Positions 30,368 through 39,125 of a stretch of 41,009 bases of DNA are shown here, in pieces. The stretch's first letter is position 1. The number at the start of each line of letters is the position of its first letter. The notes under the pieces were generated by a model, which did not search any database, had not been told where the DNA came from, and saw only the letters and a program-made list of their open reading frames with translations. The position numbers and the translations under genes are program-made. The stretch is from IMG/VR virus record IMGVR_UViG_3300023179_000220, positions 1-41,009 of that record; one strand, given 5' to 3'. This stretch comes from a virus.

Positions 30368-33300
30368 TTGATACTTTAGGGCTGACGATAGAAGAGTATA
30401 ACTGGTACGCAAATCAGGTAGCTAATTACCGCCCCGAACGCGATCCAGCTTATGACGTAGTGCCGGAAGTGCAATGCACGGGATTTGAAACCTTCCTTGT
30501 AACAACAATAGTTGGCGCTGCGCTTAGTGTTGCATCGTCAGCAATGGCACCAAAGCCAAAGCTGCCACGTCAAACTGATCCAGCTCAACAGCAGCAGCAA
30601 GAGCAGCGTGGCGCGGATGTAAGTGGTGCCAGCGTTAGCGGCTCTAATCGGTTTACCAATGTTGATGGCTTTACTTCAGTACAACCGCTTGCACGACTTG
30701 GCGAGTCAATGCAATTGGTATTTGCTAATCGTCGCAACAACTACGGCGGTGTAAGAGTAGAAACAAAACTATTGTGGTCGCAACTATTAAGCCAAGGCGA
30801 TGGGCAGGAACTGCTAGCAATATTTTTGGCTAATGGTGGAGAGTTAGCATCACAACCAGATTTTGACGGGATGGGGATTGGCGATAGTTTATTACGTGGC
30901 TATCAAGCAAGTAAATTAGCAATATATTTCAGGAATGGAGATTCAACTAATCGCATAGGGATTAATAATAGAATAGTGCCTTCCGGCGTAGATGCAGCGG
31001 ATTTTTTGCAACCACGCAATACAAGTGATGTATTTCTAGCAGAATTAAAAACTAATAATAATCCGCAACCAATATTTAGCGGGGTGCGCATACCGTCTAC
31101 AATGTCAATATTTGGTATATCAGAACCGTTACGTAATGGGCAGCATTGGCAATTGCCATTTAAACGGGTACGTGTAATTAATCCCCCTGAAGTTGTATTT
31201 CAATTTAATTTTGAATTGTACGCTAAAGATCAGGAAGAATATAACAAGAAAGTAGCAACAGTTCAAGAGGCAGCACGTGAGCGGCGAAAAACATTGTCTT
31301 TTTATGCGCCACGTACAGGCTTAATAGCTGCACGAAATCCTGCGGGCACTTTACTGGCTCAACCAGCAAATCAGCAATGGTTAGATCTTGATATTGCAAT
31401 AGGCGACACAATTGAATTTGATGTATATGTAGGCAACTCGCCTAATTTGTTTGGTGATATAGGAAATCAAGACATAGCAGCAAAAGAAGATAGCATAAGG
31501 GAGGCTATAGATGATGTTATTATTGTCGGCGAAACATATCTTGTAGCTGGCGTGGAAGCTGTTTGCGTAGGAGAAAGTACTAACAACTTATGGAATATAT
31601 CAGGCAGCAAGAAAAAATTTACATTTAAAGCTACCCAGGCAGGCAAAACACGTCTAGTAAGTGAGGGGATAGTAATAAATGAACCTGTAAACAATATTGG
31701 AGGGCCTAACCAGTTTTTAAGTCAAATTAACCCATCGTCTGGGCCTACCGTATGCAAATTAGCCATTGCGCATTTTACTACAACAAGAAAACTAAACCAA
31801 GTGGAAATTGGGATTAAATCGCAAGTATTTAAACGTTTTAATGGTATTGCAAATTTCGCTAGTATACCTTCAGACTTGGTTTTAAATAGAATAGAAAGTG
31901 GCGGCAATAATTTTAATGTTGGAAGTTACAGCGAATATGGGCTACGGTATTCGTTCTTTAGGGTGGAAGTAAAAGAAAAAGGCGCTACCGAATGGTACAA
32001 TTTAAACCGTCAAGCAGGCGCACCTTTCTGCGTAAAAGGTCGTACACCTGTAAGCCAGTTTAATTTCATACGTTTAGCATTTCCAGATTTAGACAAACAA
32101 TACGAAATTAGATTTAGGCCCATTGCAGGTGGAGCATATTTAGCATATAATCATCCTCTGGGAAATCCTGTTTGCGTATTAGATGCAAGGACTGGGAGTC
32201 CTCAAGAGTATCCAGTGTCTACTCCTATAGGCGTATTTATTCTAACATTTAAAGGTTATTCAGAAACTATTAATAATATTGACGCAACTAATGATGTTTT
32301 ATTTTTACGTGGCAAACCACCAGGAGGCAATCCGCAAAAGATAACTCCTTCTGAGTTTGATTCAAGTGTTGAGATTAGCGATCAAATATTAGATCAACAA
32401 CTGGACGGAGGGAATGGCGCGTATGTCAAAATACCAAAAGTATTTAGTACATCAGGCGGCACAGGAACGGGACTTACTGTAAATGTACTTGCATTGCAAA
32501 GAAGCATCGCAACGCCTGTTGGAGACGTTGTAATTGGTTTGCAAACACGGTGGCTGCATCAGGGGATTATGGGTGCAGGCACTCCGCAATTTGACGGGGA
32601 AGAATTTACTAGCACGGTGCGTTTCACAAGGGGATCATATTTTGTAGATGTACGCTTTACTTTAAAAGCACGTAAGATAACTGATTACGGATATTTTGGC
32701 ACAGGATATGGGGTTAGCCCGCAAAACAATGAAGGTTGGCCGCACCCTCTGCTATGGCAAAATTTAAATACATTTCCATCAAAAGTTACAGTTATTAATT
32801 TTGATGGTTTTGATATAGATGTCAACGATAACCCATATGTTAGCTCTGGGGCTAATGGCATATACAAAGTAATAATGCCGCCTGGTTTCCCTACGCCTAA
32901 CAATAATAAAGTAGAAGCAGAAATTAACATTACATACGCCAGCACAAATCTAGTGTACAAAGGAACTATAAGTATAAAGGACGCAGGATCAAATTATAAG
33001 GCCGGAGATATAGTTGAAATAGTAGGTCTTGCCAACGCGCCAAGATTAGCACTTGGTGCCGTAACAGCGCCAGGGTTTGGCGCCAATATATTGGAACCAT
33101 TTGATGCTATAGCTGATGTATATATGAATGACGGACAAGAAGGCAGTCACCAGAATGGCCCAGAACATGCAATTGTTTATATCAACGAGCAACGCGAAAA
33201 CATAAAGCTTGATAGTGCTAAAAATCCCATAAAGTACGCTCCAGAATATAAAGATATGACATTATTAGGGTTGCAATTACGCAGCGGTAAAGAATGGAGC

Positions 33301-34425
33301 AGCTTTAATAACTTTACATATTATGCAAAGCAAGGCTGCAAAGTGCGCAAAATAGTAAATGCTGCCACAGGCAACGCCTACGACGTAACCAGTACTGCGG
33401 TTGAAGCTGCATCAAACTTATACCCAGAAATTTTATACCACCTTGTGGCTACATCTAGCTTGATGCCTACGACCATGATCGACTGGGATGGCTTTGCGGA
33501 AGGCTGTAAAGTATGCCTAGCAAATAACTTCTACTGGGATGGTGTGTTATCAGCACCAGTAAATATCAGAGATTGGGGCCATGAGAATGCACAATACTTC
33601 TTCTTAGATTTTATGGTGCTCGGCGGCAAGTTATCGCTACAGCCAACATTTCCGGTAGTGAAAGGGTCAGGTTTAAGCGGCTACACATTAGCTGGTGCGT
33701 ATAATCGCAAGCCAGTAATATCCGCTTTATTTACTGATGGCAATATTATCGAGGATTCGCTTAGCGTAAATTGGTATCCTGCGGAGCAACGTAAAGCACC
33801 GCAGATATTAGTTACGTTGCGTGATGAGGTGGAGAACGGATTTGCTGAAACTCGCAATATTTTAGTAAGTCGCGTTGGAACAGATAATCCACAAGTTGAG
33901 GCTATAGATTTCACAGGTTTTTGCACTAGCGCAGATCACGCCATACAATTTGCAAAGTTATTAATTAACATTAGATTCCATGTAACGCATGTAATAGCAT
34001 TTAAAACTTTACCTAGTGGTTTGGCCTTACAGCCAGGGCAATATTTTAGGGTGTCAAGCCAAGCCAGGCATGTAGAGCGATTCCAGAATGGTTACGTATT
34101 AGAAGATGGCACTGTGGTATCTAGCAGCCCAATGGCGGCTGGCACCTATACCGTTTATTTCTGGCGTTCCGGCATGATGCAAGTGGAGGAGCGGTCGATG
34201 GTAATTGGCGCTACAGGCAAAACAACGCCTGAATTTGCCAATAGTGTGTTTACGGAATATAATGACACGACCAGCAACCGTTTATACAAGGCAGAGCAAA
34301 TCGCTTATGATGAGGAGGGGATGGTGGAAATAACTGGTAGCCATGTACCACTGATGCCTGATGATGGCAGGATTACGTATTTAAACATGGACGACGCACT
34401 GTTTACGATACAAAACGAACAATGA
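30313..34425 (+). CDS. Tail tip / central fibre protein (gpJ-like)
   Basis: About 1370 residues from ATG 30313 (ATG 30277 is the alternative; both lie inside the preceding gene). N-terminal MVTSRQIRGAILPWEKQLIDTLGLTIEEYNWYANQVANYRP, then a membrane-like segment FLVTTIVGAALSVASSAMA and a Gln-rich linker. A beta-rich body follows, with YPEILYHLVATSSLMPTTMIDWDGFAEGCKVCLANNFYWDGVLSAPVNIRDWGHENAQYFFLDFMVLGGKLSLQPTFPV as in the hub of gpJ-type proteins. It should form the tail tip that contacts the receptor. The ATGA overlap leads into the next gene. Function inferred from size, order and domain style. Confidence 0.78.
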   Translation: MVTSRQIRGAILPWEKQLIDTLGLTIEEYNWYANQVANYRPERDPAYDVVPEVQCTGFETFLVTTIVGAALSVASSAMAPKPKLPRQTDPAQQQQQEQRGADVSGASVSGSNRFTNVDGFTSVQPLARLGESMQLVFANRRNNYGGVRVETKLLWSQLLSQGDGQELLAIFLANGGELASQPDFDGMGIGDSLLRGYQASKLAIYFRNGDSTNRIGINNRIVPSGVDAADFLQPRNTSDVFLAELKTNNNPQPIFSGVRIPSTMSIFGISEPLRNGQHWQLPFKRVRVINPPEVVFQFNFELYAKDQEEYNKKVATVQEAARERRKTLSFYAPRTGLIAARNPAGTLLAQPANQQWLDLDIAIGDTIEFDVYVGNSPNLFGDIGNQDIAAKEDSIREAIDDVIIVGETYLVAGVEAVCVGESTNNLWNISGSKKKFTFKATQAGKTRLVSEGIVINEPVNNIGGPNQFLSQINPSSGPTVCKLAIAHFTTTRKLNQVEIGIKSQVFKRFNGIANFASIPSDLVLNRIESGGNNFNVGSYSEYGLRYSFFRVEVKEKGATEWYNLNRQAGAPFCVKGRTPVSQFNFIRLAFPDLDKQYEIRFRPIAGGAYLAYNHPLGNPVCVLDARTGSPQEYPVSTPIGVFILTFKGYSETINNIDATNDVLFLRGKPPGGNPQKITPSEFDSSVEISDQILDQQLDGGNGAYVKIPKVFSTSGGTGTGLTVNVLALQRSIATPVGDVVIGLQTRWLHQGIMGAGTPQFDGEEFTSTVRFTRGSYFVDVRFTLKARKITDYGYFGTGYGVSPQNNEGWPHPLLWQNLNTFPSKVTVINFDGFDIDVNDNPYVSSGANGIYKVIMPPGFPTPNNNKVEAEINITYASTNLVYKGTISIKDAGSNYKAGDIVEIVGLANAPRLALGAVTAPGFGANILEPFDAIADVYMNDGQEGSHQNGPEHAIVYINEQRENIKLDSAKNPIKYAPEYKDMTLLGLQLRSGKEWSSFNNFTYYAKQGCKVRKIVNAATGNAYDVTSTAVEAASNLYPEILYHLVATSSLMPTTMIDWDGFAEGCKVCLANNFYWDGVLSAPVNIRDWGHENAQYFFLDFMVLGGKLSLQPTFPVVKGSGLSGYTLAGAYNRKPVISALFTDGNIIEDSLSVNWYPAEQRKAPQILVTLRDEVENGFAETRNILVSRVGTDNPQVEAIDFTGFCTSADHAIQFAKLLINIRFHVTHVIAFKTLPSGLALQPGQYFRVSSQARHVERFQNGYVLEDGTVVSSSPMAAGTYTVYFWRSGMMQVEERSMVIGATGKTTPEFANSVFTEYNDTTSNRLYKAEQIAYDEEGMVEITGSHVPLMPDDGRITYLNMDDALFTIQNEQ

Positions 34426-35051
34426 GCACCGCAGGCCCTAATTTCCCAAACCTTGTGCCTACAGCACGGTCAATGTCGCCTGGTGATTTTGCCAGTAAGG
34501 TTTTCCGTTCGCAAAGCGGTGTTGAATCACGAGTGCAATATGGCAATAAAGCATTTGATAAAACTTTAGATCTGGAATACAACAATATTGCTGATACTTC
34601 AGCAGCATTGATTCATGATCATTATTTAGCTTGTAATGGAACATTGTATTACTTTTTGTTATTAGAGCAGCCGAAGGCAGGGGCACCTGGCTTTCATAAT
34701 CCCAGCGGTAAGTTTGTATACGGCCAAGCTTATACCAATGTGCCAGGATTCCCTGGGACGTTTTATTTTGGTTTAGATACAACCAAAAATCCTACGGCAT
34801 GGTTTACAACTGCGCCACCAGTTAATGGTGTAGTGACACATCCAAGCTTGGGTTTGTCTGGTACATATGTAGATGCTTCAACATTAACCGGTTATTATCC
34901 AGACCCCAATCCCAATGCTTTTGCTAGTGCTAGGTATAGCGCCACACCGTTTGGGCTAAAATACCGTTATGCGGAACCACCGCAGTTTAATAGTGTGAAA
35001 CCTGGGCGCATGTCCGTTACGGTAAAACTGATTGGAGTGCTTGACTCATGA
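34422..35051 (+). CDS. Tail-tip accessory protein 1 (209 aa)
   Basis: 209 residues: GPNFPNLVPTARSMSPGDFASKVFRSQSGVESRVQYGNKAFDKTLDLEYNNIADTSAALIHDHYLACNG...LLLEQPKAGAPGF. 'P..R....G..A.K.F.S..G.....YG...fd..L.L...ni.d..A..i...Y' is a pattern I have seen in cyanophage tail regions. The end KPGRMSVTVKLIGVLDS fits a beta domain joined to a partner. Role likely structural in the tail tip. Both junctions are ATGA overlaps. Confidence 0.65.
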   Translation: MSTAGPNFPNLVPTARSMSPGDFASKVFRSQSGVESRVQYGNKAFDKTLDLEYNNIADTSAALIHDHYLACNGTLYYFLLLEQPKAGAPGFHNPSGKFVYGQAYTNVPGFPGTFYFGLDTTKNPTAWFTTAPPVNGVVTHPSLGLSGTYVDASTLTGYYPDPNPNAFASARYSATPFGLKYRYAEPPQFNSVKPGRMSVTVKLIGVLDS

Positions 35052-35443
35052 CTTATTACAGCGGCAAGGATGGCACTCTTACCTATAATGGCACTCAAGT
35101 GGCTAAGGTCAGCAACTGGAGCGTATCTGCTGCAGTTGATACACTTGAAACTACTGTACTAGCTGACAGTGATCGCAGTTATGTCCCAGGGCTTAGAACT
35201 ATAAGCGGCAATGCTACTGTATTTTATTATGATTCAGCGCCGGTTTCACTGCTAGAGCGTGTGGTAAAAACTGCTGTAGTTAGTGAGTCTGACATATTAG
35301 TAATTAAACTTGGCTGGGGCACTAAACTTATTCAAGGCAATTGCATTATTACAAGTGCAGAATTAAATTGTGCTGTAGGTGAAGTGATGCAGGCTAGCAT
35401 TCAGTTCCAATTTACTGGCGCACCAACAGGTATAACATTATGA
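35048..35443 (+). CDS. Tail-tube-like accessory protein (131 aa)
   Basis: 131 residues: YYSGKDGTLTYNGTQVAKVSNWSVSAAVDTLETTVLADSDRSYVPGLRTISGNATVFYYDSAP...LLERVV...SESDILVIKLGWGTKLIQGNCIITSAELNCAVGEVMQASIQFQFTGAPTGI. The strand pattern (G.l...G..va.v..wsvs.....le.T..gd....yvpGl.s.sG...v.yy...) is that of tail tube (TTP/gpV-type) domains. It may form a ring at the tail end or be a second tube-like protein. ATGA overlaps at both ends. Confidence 0.7.
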   Translation: MTYYSGKDGTLTYNGTQVAKVSNWSVSAAVDTLETTVLADSDRSYVPGLRTISGNATVFYYDSAPVSLLERVVKTAVVSESDILVIKLGWGTKLIQGNCIITSAELNCAVGEVMQASIQFQFTGAPTGITL

Positions 35444-36300
35444 CCGTTTATCTTGGCAATGCTGGTAATGTAGAACTCATTAGAGATAGTGGAGATATAA
35501 TTTCAGGTATCATAAAACCGTCAGACGTTAATGTCGATCTAGATAGATTTAGCTTTAATTTTAATTCTGGTGCATTTGTAACTGGTGACTTTGTAGAGTT
35601 TAGCAGTACATCTACGTTGTCATTTGTTTCTGGTTATGCTTATACTAAAGGTAATTGGTTTGTTAATGTAGACCAACTTGGCGGTTTGCGTTTATATCCT
35701 ACATATTCTGGTGCTATTGCTGGCGCACCAAACAACAGAGTGCAATTAGCAACACCTGGTTCAAATATTACAGTTAGTTGTAAAATTCTTAATTCAGTGC
35801 CTAGGTTATTAGCAAATATCATACGGTTTGAGTTATCAACTGATCGTGAAGCTGTTGATACTTCTAGTTTAGGCGATGAATTTAGAAATCAATACAGCAC
35901 TTTGATCACGGGTTCCGGCAGTATCGACTGTATTTTTGATTATGCAACCGCAGGCCAGACTGAAATTGCAGTTTATTTGCATAATTTAATCTTACGCCAA
36001 CAGTTTGGCAGTGATTTTAAAGCTAATCTTTATATCTTAACTGAAGGCCAAGCGCAAGGCGTTAACGCCAATAATGATTCTGTGTGGTATGAGATTCAAG
36101 GCATAATGACTAATGCCGCGATCCAATGCACTGCTGGCGATATAATTGAAAGCCGATTTACATTTGTTACAACAGGCGAAATCAAGCTAAGAGTGCAGAC
36201 CACCACCTGGGGTGACTTGTTACTCAATGCTAATGGTGATAGAATGCTTCTAAAGCCCGCTCCTTCCACGGACGTTCTCGAACTCGGAGAAGACTTGTAA
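35440..36300 (+). CDS. Tail-tip accessory protein 3, beta-rich (286 aa)
   Basis: 286 residues, beta-rich: VYLGNAGNVELIRDSGDIISGIIKPSDVNVDLDRFSFNFNSGAFVTGDFVEFSS, then FELSTDREAVDTSSLGDEFRNQYSTLITGSGSIDCIFDY..., then HNLILRQQFGSDFKANLYILTEGQ, ending with a strand-rich part and an acidic tail (STDVLELGEDL). The middle (DTSSLGDEFRNQYSTLITGSGSIDC) again follows the tail-tube 'D...lG......ySg...gsGslD' style. Probably interacts with the preceding protein. TAATG overlap with the fibre gene. Confidence 0.65.
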   Translation: MTVYLGNAGNVELIRDSGDIISGIIKPSDVNVDLDRFSFNFNSGAFVTGDFVEFSSTSTLSFVSGYAYTKGNWFVNVDQLGGLRLYPTYSGAIAGAPNNRVQLATPGSNITVSCKILNSVPRLLANIIRFELSTDREAVDTSSLGDEFRNQYSTLITGSGSIDCIFDYATAGQTEIAVYLHNLILRQQFGSDFKANLYILTEGQAQGVNANNDSVWYEIQGIMTNAAIQCTAGDIIESRFTFVTTGEIKLRVQTTTWGDLLLNANGDRMLLKPAPSTDVLELGEDL

Positions 36301-39125
36301 TGGCTGACCAGGTTATAGCTTCCCTAGGTGTTTTAGCAGCACCAGATACAGACGATGTGTTACCTATCTATTCCATTTCAGCTAGTGATACCAAGAAAAT
36401 TACAGTTAAAAATTTAGTACAGCAAGGCGCTGCCTTAGTAGATAATGCGTCAATACCAGTAGCCAAGGTTAATCTGAGCGGCATTAATGGCAGCAATATT
36501 AGTGCTGGTACGATTGCAGCTTCCAAACTTGATACTGCCACCATCCCAGCTACTGGTGGCGTAACAGTTAGTTCTAACAATTTGCAACTGGTGGCACCTA
36601 CCAGCCCGATTGTCAGAAATGCAGGTACTGGTAGCCTCGAACACGCAACAAGTGGTGTAACTGCTGGCACCTATACAAAAGTAACAGTTGATACTAAAGG
36701 CCATGTAACTGCTGGCACAACATTAGTTGGTGCTGATGTACCAGTTGCTACATCTGCTGTTATTGGTGGTGTATCAGTACCAGCAGCAGGTGGTTTAGCG
36801 TTAACAGGTGGTGGTGCATTATCCCATAGCAATACAGTTGCAGGTGGTGCCAGCACTCGCAGTGGCATTACATATGATGCACAGGGTCATATTGTTAGCA
36901 CTGTTGCATTAGTTGCGTCAGATTTACCTGTTGCCACTAATGCAGTAAAAGGTGCTGTTATAGCAGGAACTGGTTTAGCTGTTGATGGCAATGGCATTTT
37001 GTCTACTGCTGTTGCTACAACAAGTGACTTAGGCGGCATCAAGATTGGTAGTGAGTTTGGCCTAAATGGCAGCAACCAATTGCTGTTGGCGACACAGGCA
37101 AACGTTGCAGGTGGCACTGCATATCCAAAAGTTACTGTAAACAGCAAAGGTGTTGTTACCGCAGGGGCAGCATTAACAGCAAGCGATATACCAAGTCTTG
37201 ATGCGAGCAAGATTACAACTGGTAGCGTTGATATTGCGCGTATTGCAGCTAATACAATCACAGGTGCCAAGTTAGCTAATTACGCAGTATCTAAAATCGG
37301 CGATACGCAACCAACTGCTGATCATATTGGCCAGTTCTTTTTTAACCCAATTTCAAGAGATCTGTTCCTTTTCGATGGGAACGTTTTCCAGCCAATTGGT
37401 ATTTCAGTTGGCGAGATTGTATTTGCCGGTACATTTGATGCAAGTGTTGGTGGTGGCACAGGCCATGTGGCATCAGTTACAGCAGAAGGTACTGCTATTG
37501 GTTTAGTATCAGGTTCACCATTACCTGCCGCTGCTACTGCTAATAACCGTTACTATCTAGTTGTAAGCGAAGCAGGCACCATTACTAGCGGTAATGCACC
37601 GAATGTTGCTTTAGCACCGCCTGATATTATTTTGTCAACTGGTATTCAATGGACAGAAATTGACGTAAGCCAAACATTTACTAGCGTTAGTGCATCACAA
37701 GTTTCATTTTCACCAGAAGGCACAATTGCAGCTAATAACGTACAAGCAGCAATTGAAGAAGTAAATAATGAAAAGTTATCACTAACAGGTGGTACGGTAA
37801 CAGGTAATTTAGAAATCGGTACTGCTGGTAGCTTAAGTTTTGAAGGTTCTACAGCAAATGCTTTTGAGACAACATTGGCGGTTGTTGATCCTACGGCAGA
37901 TCGAACAATAACGTTACCAAATGAAACTGGTACGGTTATTGTTAGCGGCAATGCAAGCATTGTCAATGCTGATATTTCTGCCGGTGCTGCTATTGCGTAC
38001 AGCAAGCTTGCGACGTTAACTAGCGGCAATATTGTGCTAGGCAACAGCGCAAACGTAGCAACTAGCACCGCAGTAACAGGTGATATAACTATAAGTAATA
38101 CAGGCGTTACTTCTATTGCTGCTGGCGTAATTGTTGACGCGGATGTCAATGCCAGCGCAGCGATTGCAGACACTAAACTCGCCACGATCAGCACTGCCAA
38201 CAAGGTGGGCATCAGCGCCATCGATATTGACGGCGGCACTGACATTGGCGCGGCTCTTGCTGATGTTGATTTGTTTATTGTTGACGATGGCGGGGGCGGC
38301 ACCAATCGCAAGGCTGCTGCCACGCGCATCACTGATTATGCCTTTGGCAAAGTTAGTGGCGACATCACCATCAGTAGCGCAGGCACTGCAGCGATTGGCA
38401 GCGGCGTAATCGTCAACGCGGACATCGCCTCAGGCGCTGCTATCGCCGATACCAAGCTCGCCACGATCTCGACGGCTGGTAAGGTTAGCAATAGTGCAAC
38501 AACGGCAACCAACGCCAACACCGCAAGCGCAATTGTCGCTCGGGATGCGTCGGGTAATTTCTCGGCTGGCACCATTAGCGCAGCGCTCACCGGTAACGCC
38601 AGCACAGCCACGGCGCTGGCCACAGCCCGCAACATCCAGGGCGTGAGCTTTGACGGCTCAGCCAACATCACGGTGGTTACTGCTGGCTCGGGCATTTCAG
38701 TTGCTGGCACCGCAGTCAGCAATACTGGCGTATTGTCAGTTAATGGCAGCACCGGCGCGATCAGCAACGTCGCCGTTACCAACTCGGCGCAATCATTCAG
38801 CGCAGCACAGCGGGGGACAATCTCGGCGCTGACTGATGGGGCAACGATCACTCCCGATTTTGCGGCGGCGAACAACTTTTCGGTCACGCTCGGCGGCAAC
38901 CGCACATTGGCTAATCCAAGTAACCTGACGGCAGGACAAAGCGGTGCGATTTGGATCACGCAAGACGGCACCGGCAGCCGCACATTGGCTTATGGTAGTT
39001 ATTGGGATTTTACTGGCGGCACCGCGCCAACATTAACGACGACTGCTAATGCCCGTGATTGTTTGGTATATGCAGTGCAATCATCTACGCAGATTACAGC
39101 CACCCTTATTACCAATTTGAGCTAA
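36300..39125 (+). CDS. Tail fibre protein with Phage_fiber_2-type repeats
   Basis: 941 residues. The N-terminus (MADQVIASLGVLAAPDTDDVLPIYSISASDTKKITVKNLVQQGAAL) is the usual attachment part. The body has repeats of YTKVTVDTKGHVTAG and YPKVTVNSKGVVTAG (Phage_fiber_2, residues about 127 and 280), a middle globular part (LYSNDLFLFDGNVFQPI), and three copies of AIADTKLATIST-like units in the second half. The C-terminal part (AQSFSAAQRGTISALTDGATITPDFAAANNFSVTLGGNRTLANP) is a receptor-binding style domain. Base composition rises in G/C from about 38.13 kb on, which suggests a recombined 3' part. Length is typical of a side fibre. Confidence 0.88.
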   Translation: MADQVIASLGVLAAPDTDDVLPIYSISASDTKKITVKNLVQQGAALVDNASIPVAKVNLSGINGSNISAGTIAASKLDTATIPATGGVTVSSNNLQLVAPTSPIVRNAGTGSLEHATSGVTAGTYTKVTVDTKGHVTAGTTLVGADVPVATSAVIGGVSVPAAGGLALTGGGALSHSNTVAGGASTRSGITYDAQGHIVSTVALVASDLPVATNAVKGAVIAGTGLAVDGNGILSTAVATTSDLGGIKIGSEFGLNGSNQLLLATQANVAGGTAYPKVTVNSKGVVTAGAALTASDIPSLDASKITTGSVDIARIAANTITGAKLANYAVSKIGDTQPTADHIGQFFFNPISRDLFLFDGNVFQPIGISVGEIVFAGTFDASVGGGTGHVASVTAEGTAIGLVSGSPLPAAATANNRYYLVVSEAGTITSGNAPNVALAPPDIILSTGIQWTEIDVSQTFTSVSASQVSFSPEGTIAANNVQAAIEEVNNEKLSLTGGTVTGNLEIGTAGSLSFEGSTANAFETTLAVVDPTADRTITLPNETGTVIVSGNASIVNADISAGAAIAYSKLATLTSGNIVLGNSANVATSTAVTGDITISNTGVTSIAAGVIVDADVNASAAIADTKLATISTANKVGISAIDIDGGTDIGAALADVDLFIVDDGGGGTNRKAAATRITDYAFGKVSGDITISSAGTAAIGSGVIVNADIASGAAIADTKLATISTAGKVSNSATTATNANTASAIVARDASGNFSAGTISAALTGNASTATALATARNIQGVSFDGSANITVVTAGSGISVAGTAVSNTGVLSVNGSTGAISNVAVTNSAQSFSAAQRGTISALTDGATITPDFAAANNFSVTLGGNRTLANPSNLTAGQSGAIWITQDGTGSRTLAYGSYWDFTGGTAPTLTTTANARDCLVYAVQSSTQITATLITNLS

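Noticed and set aside
37646-38983. Two long minus-strand open frames (228 and 215 aa) opposite the fibre gene
   Set aside because: They are antisense to a Gly/Ala/Thr-rich repeat region, give low-complexity Ala/Val/Leu/Pro protein and have no operon context.
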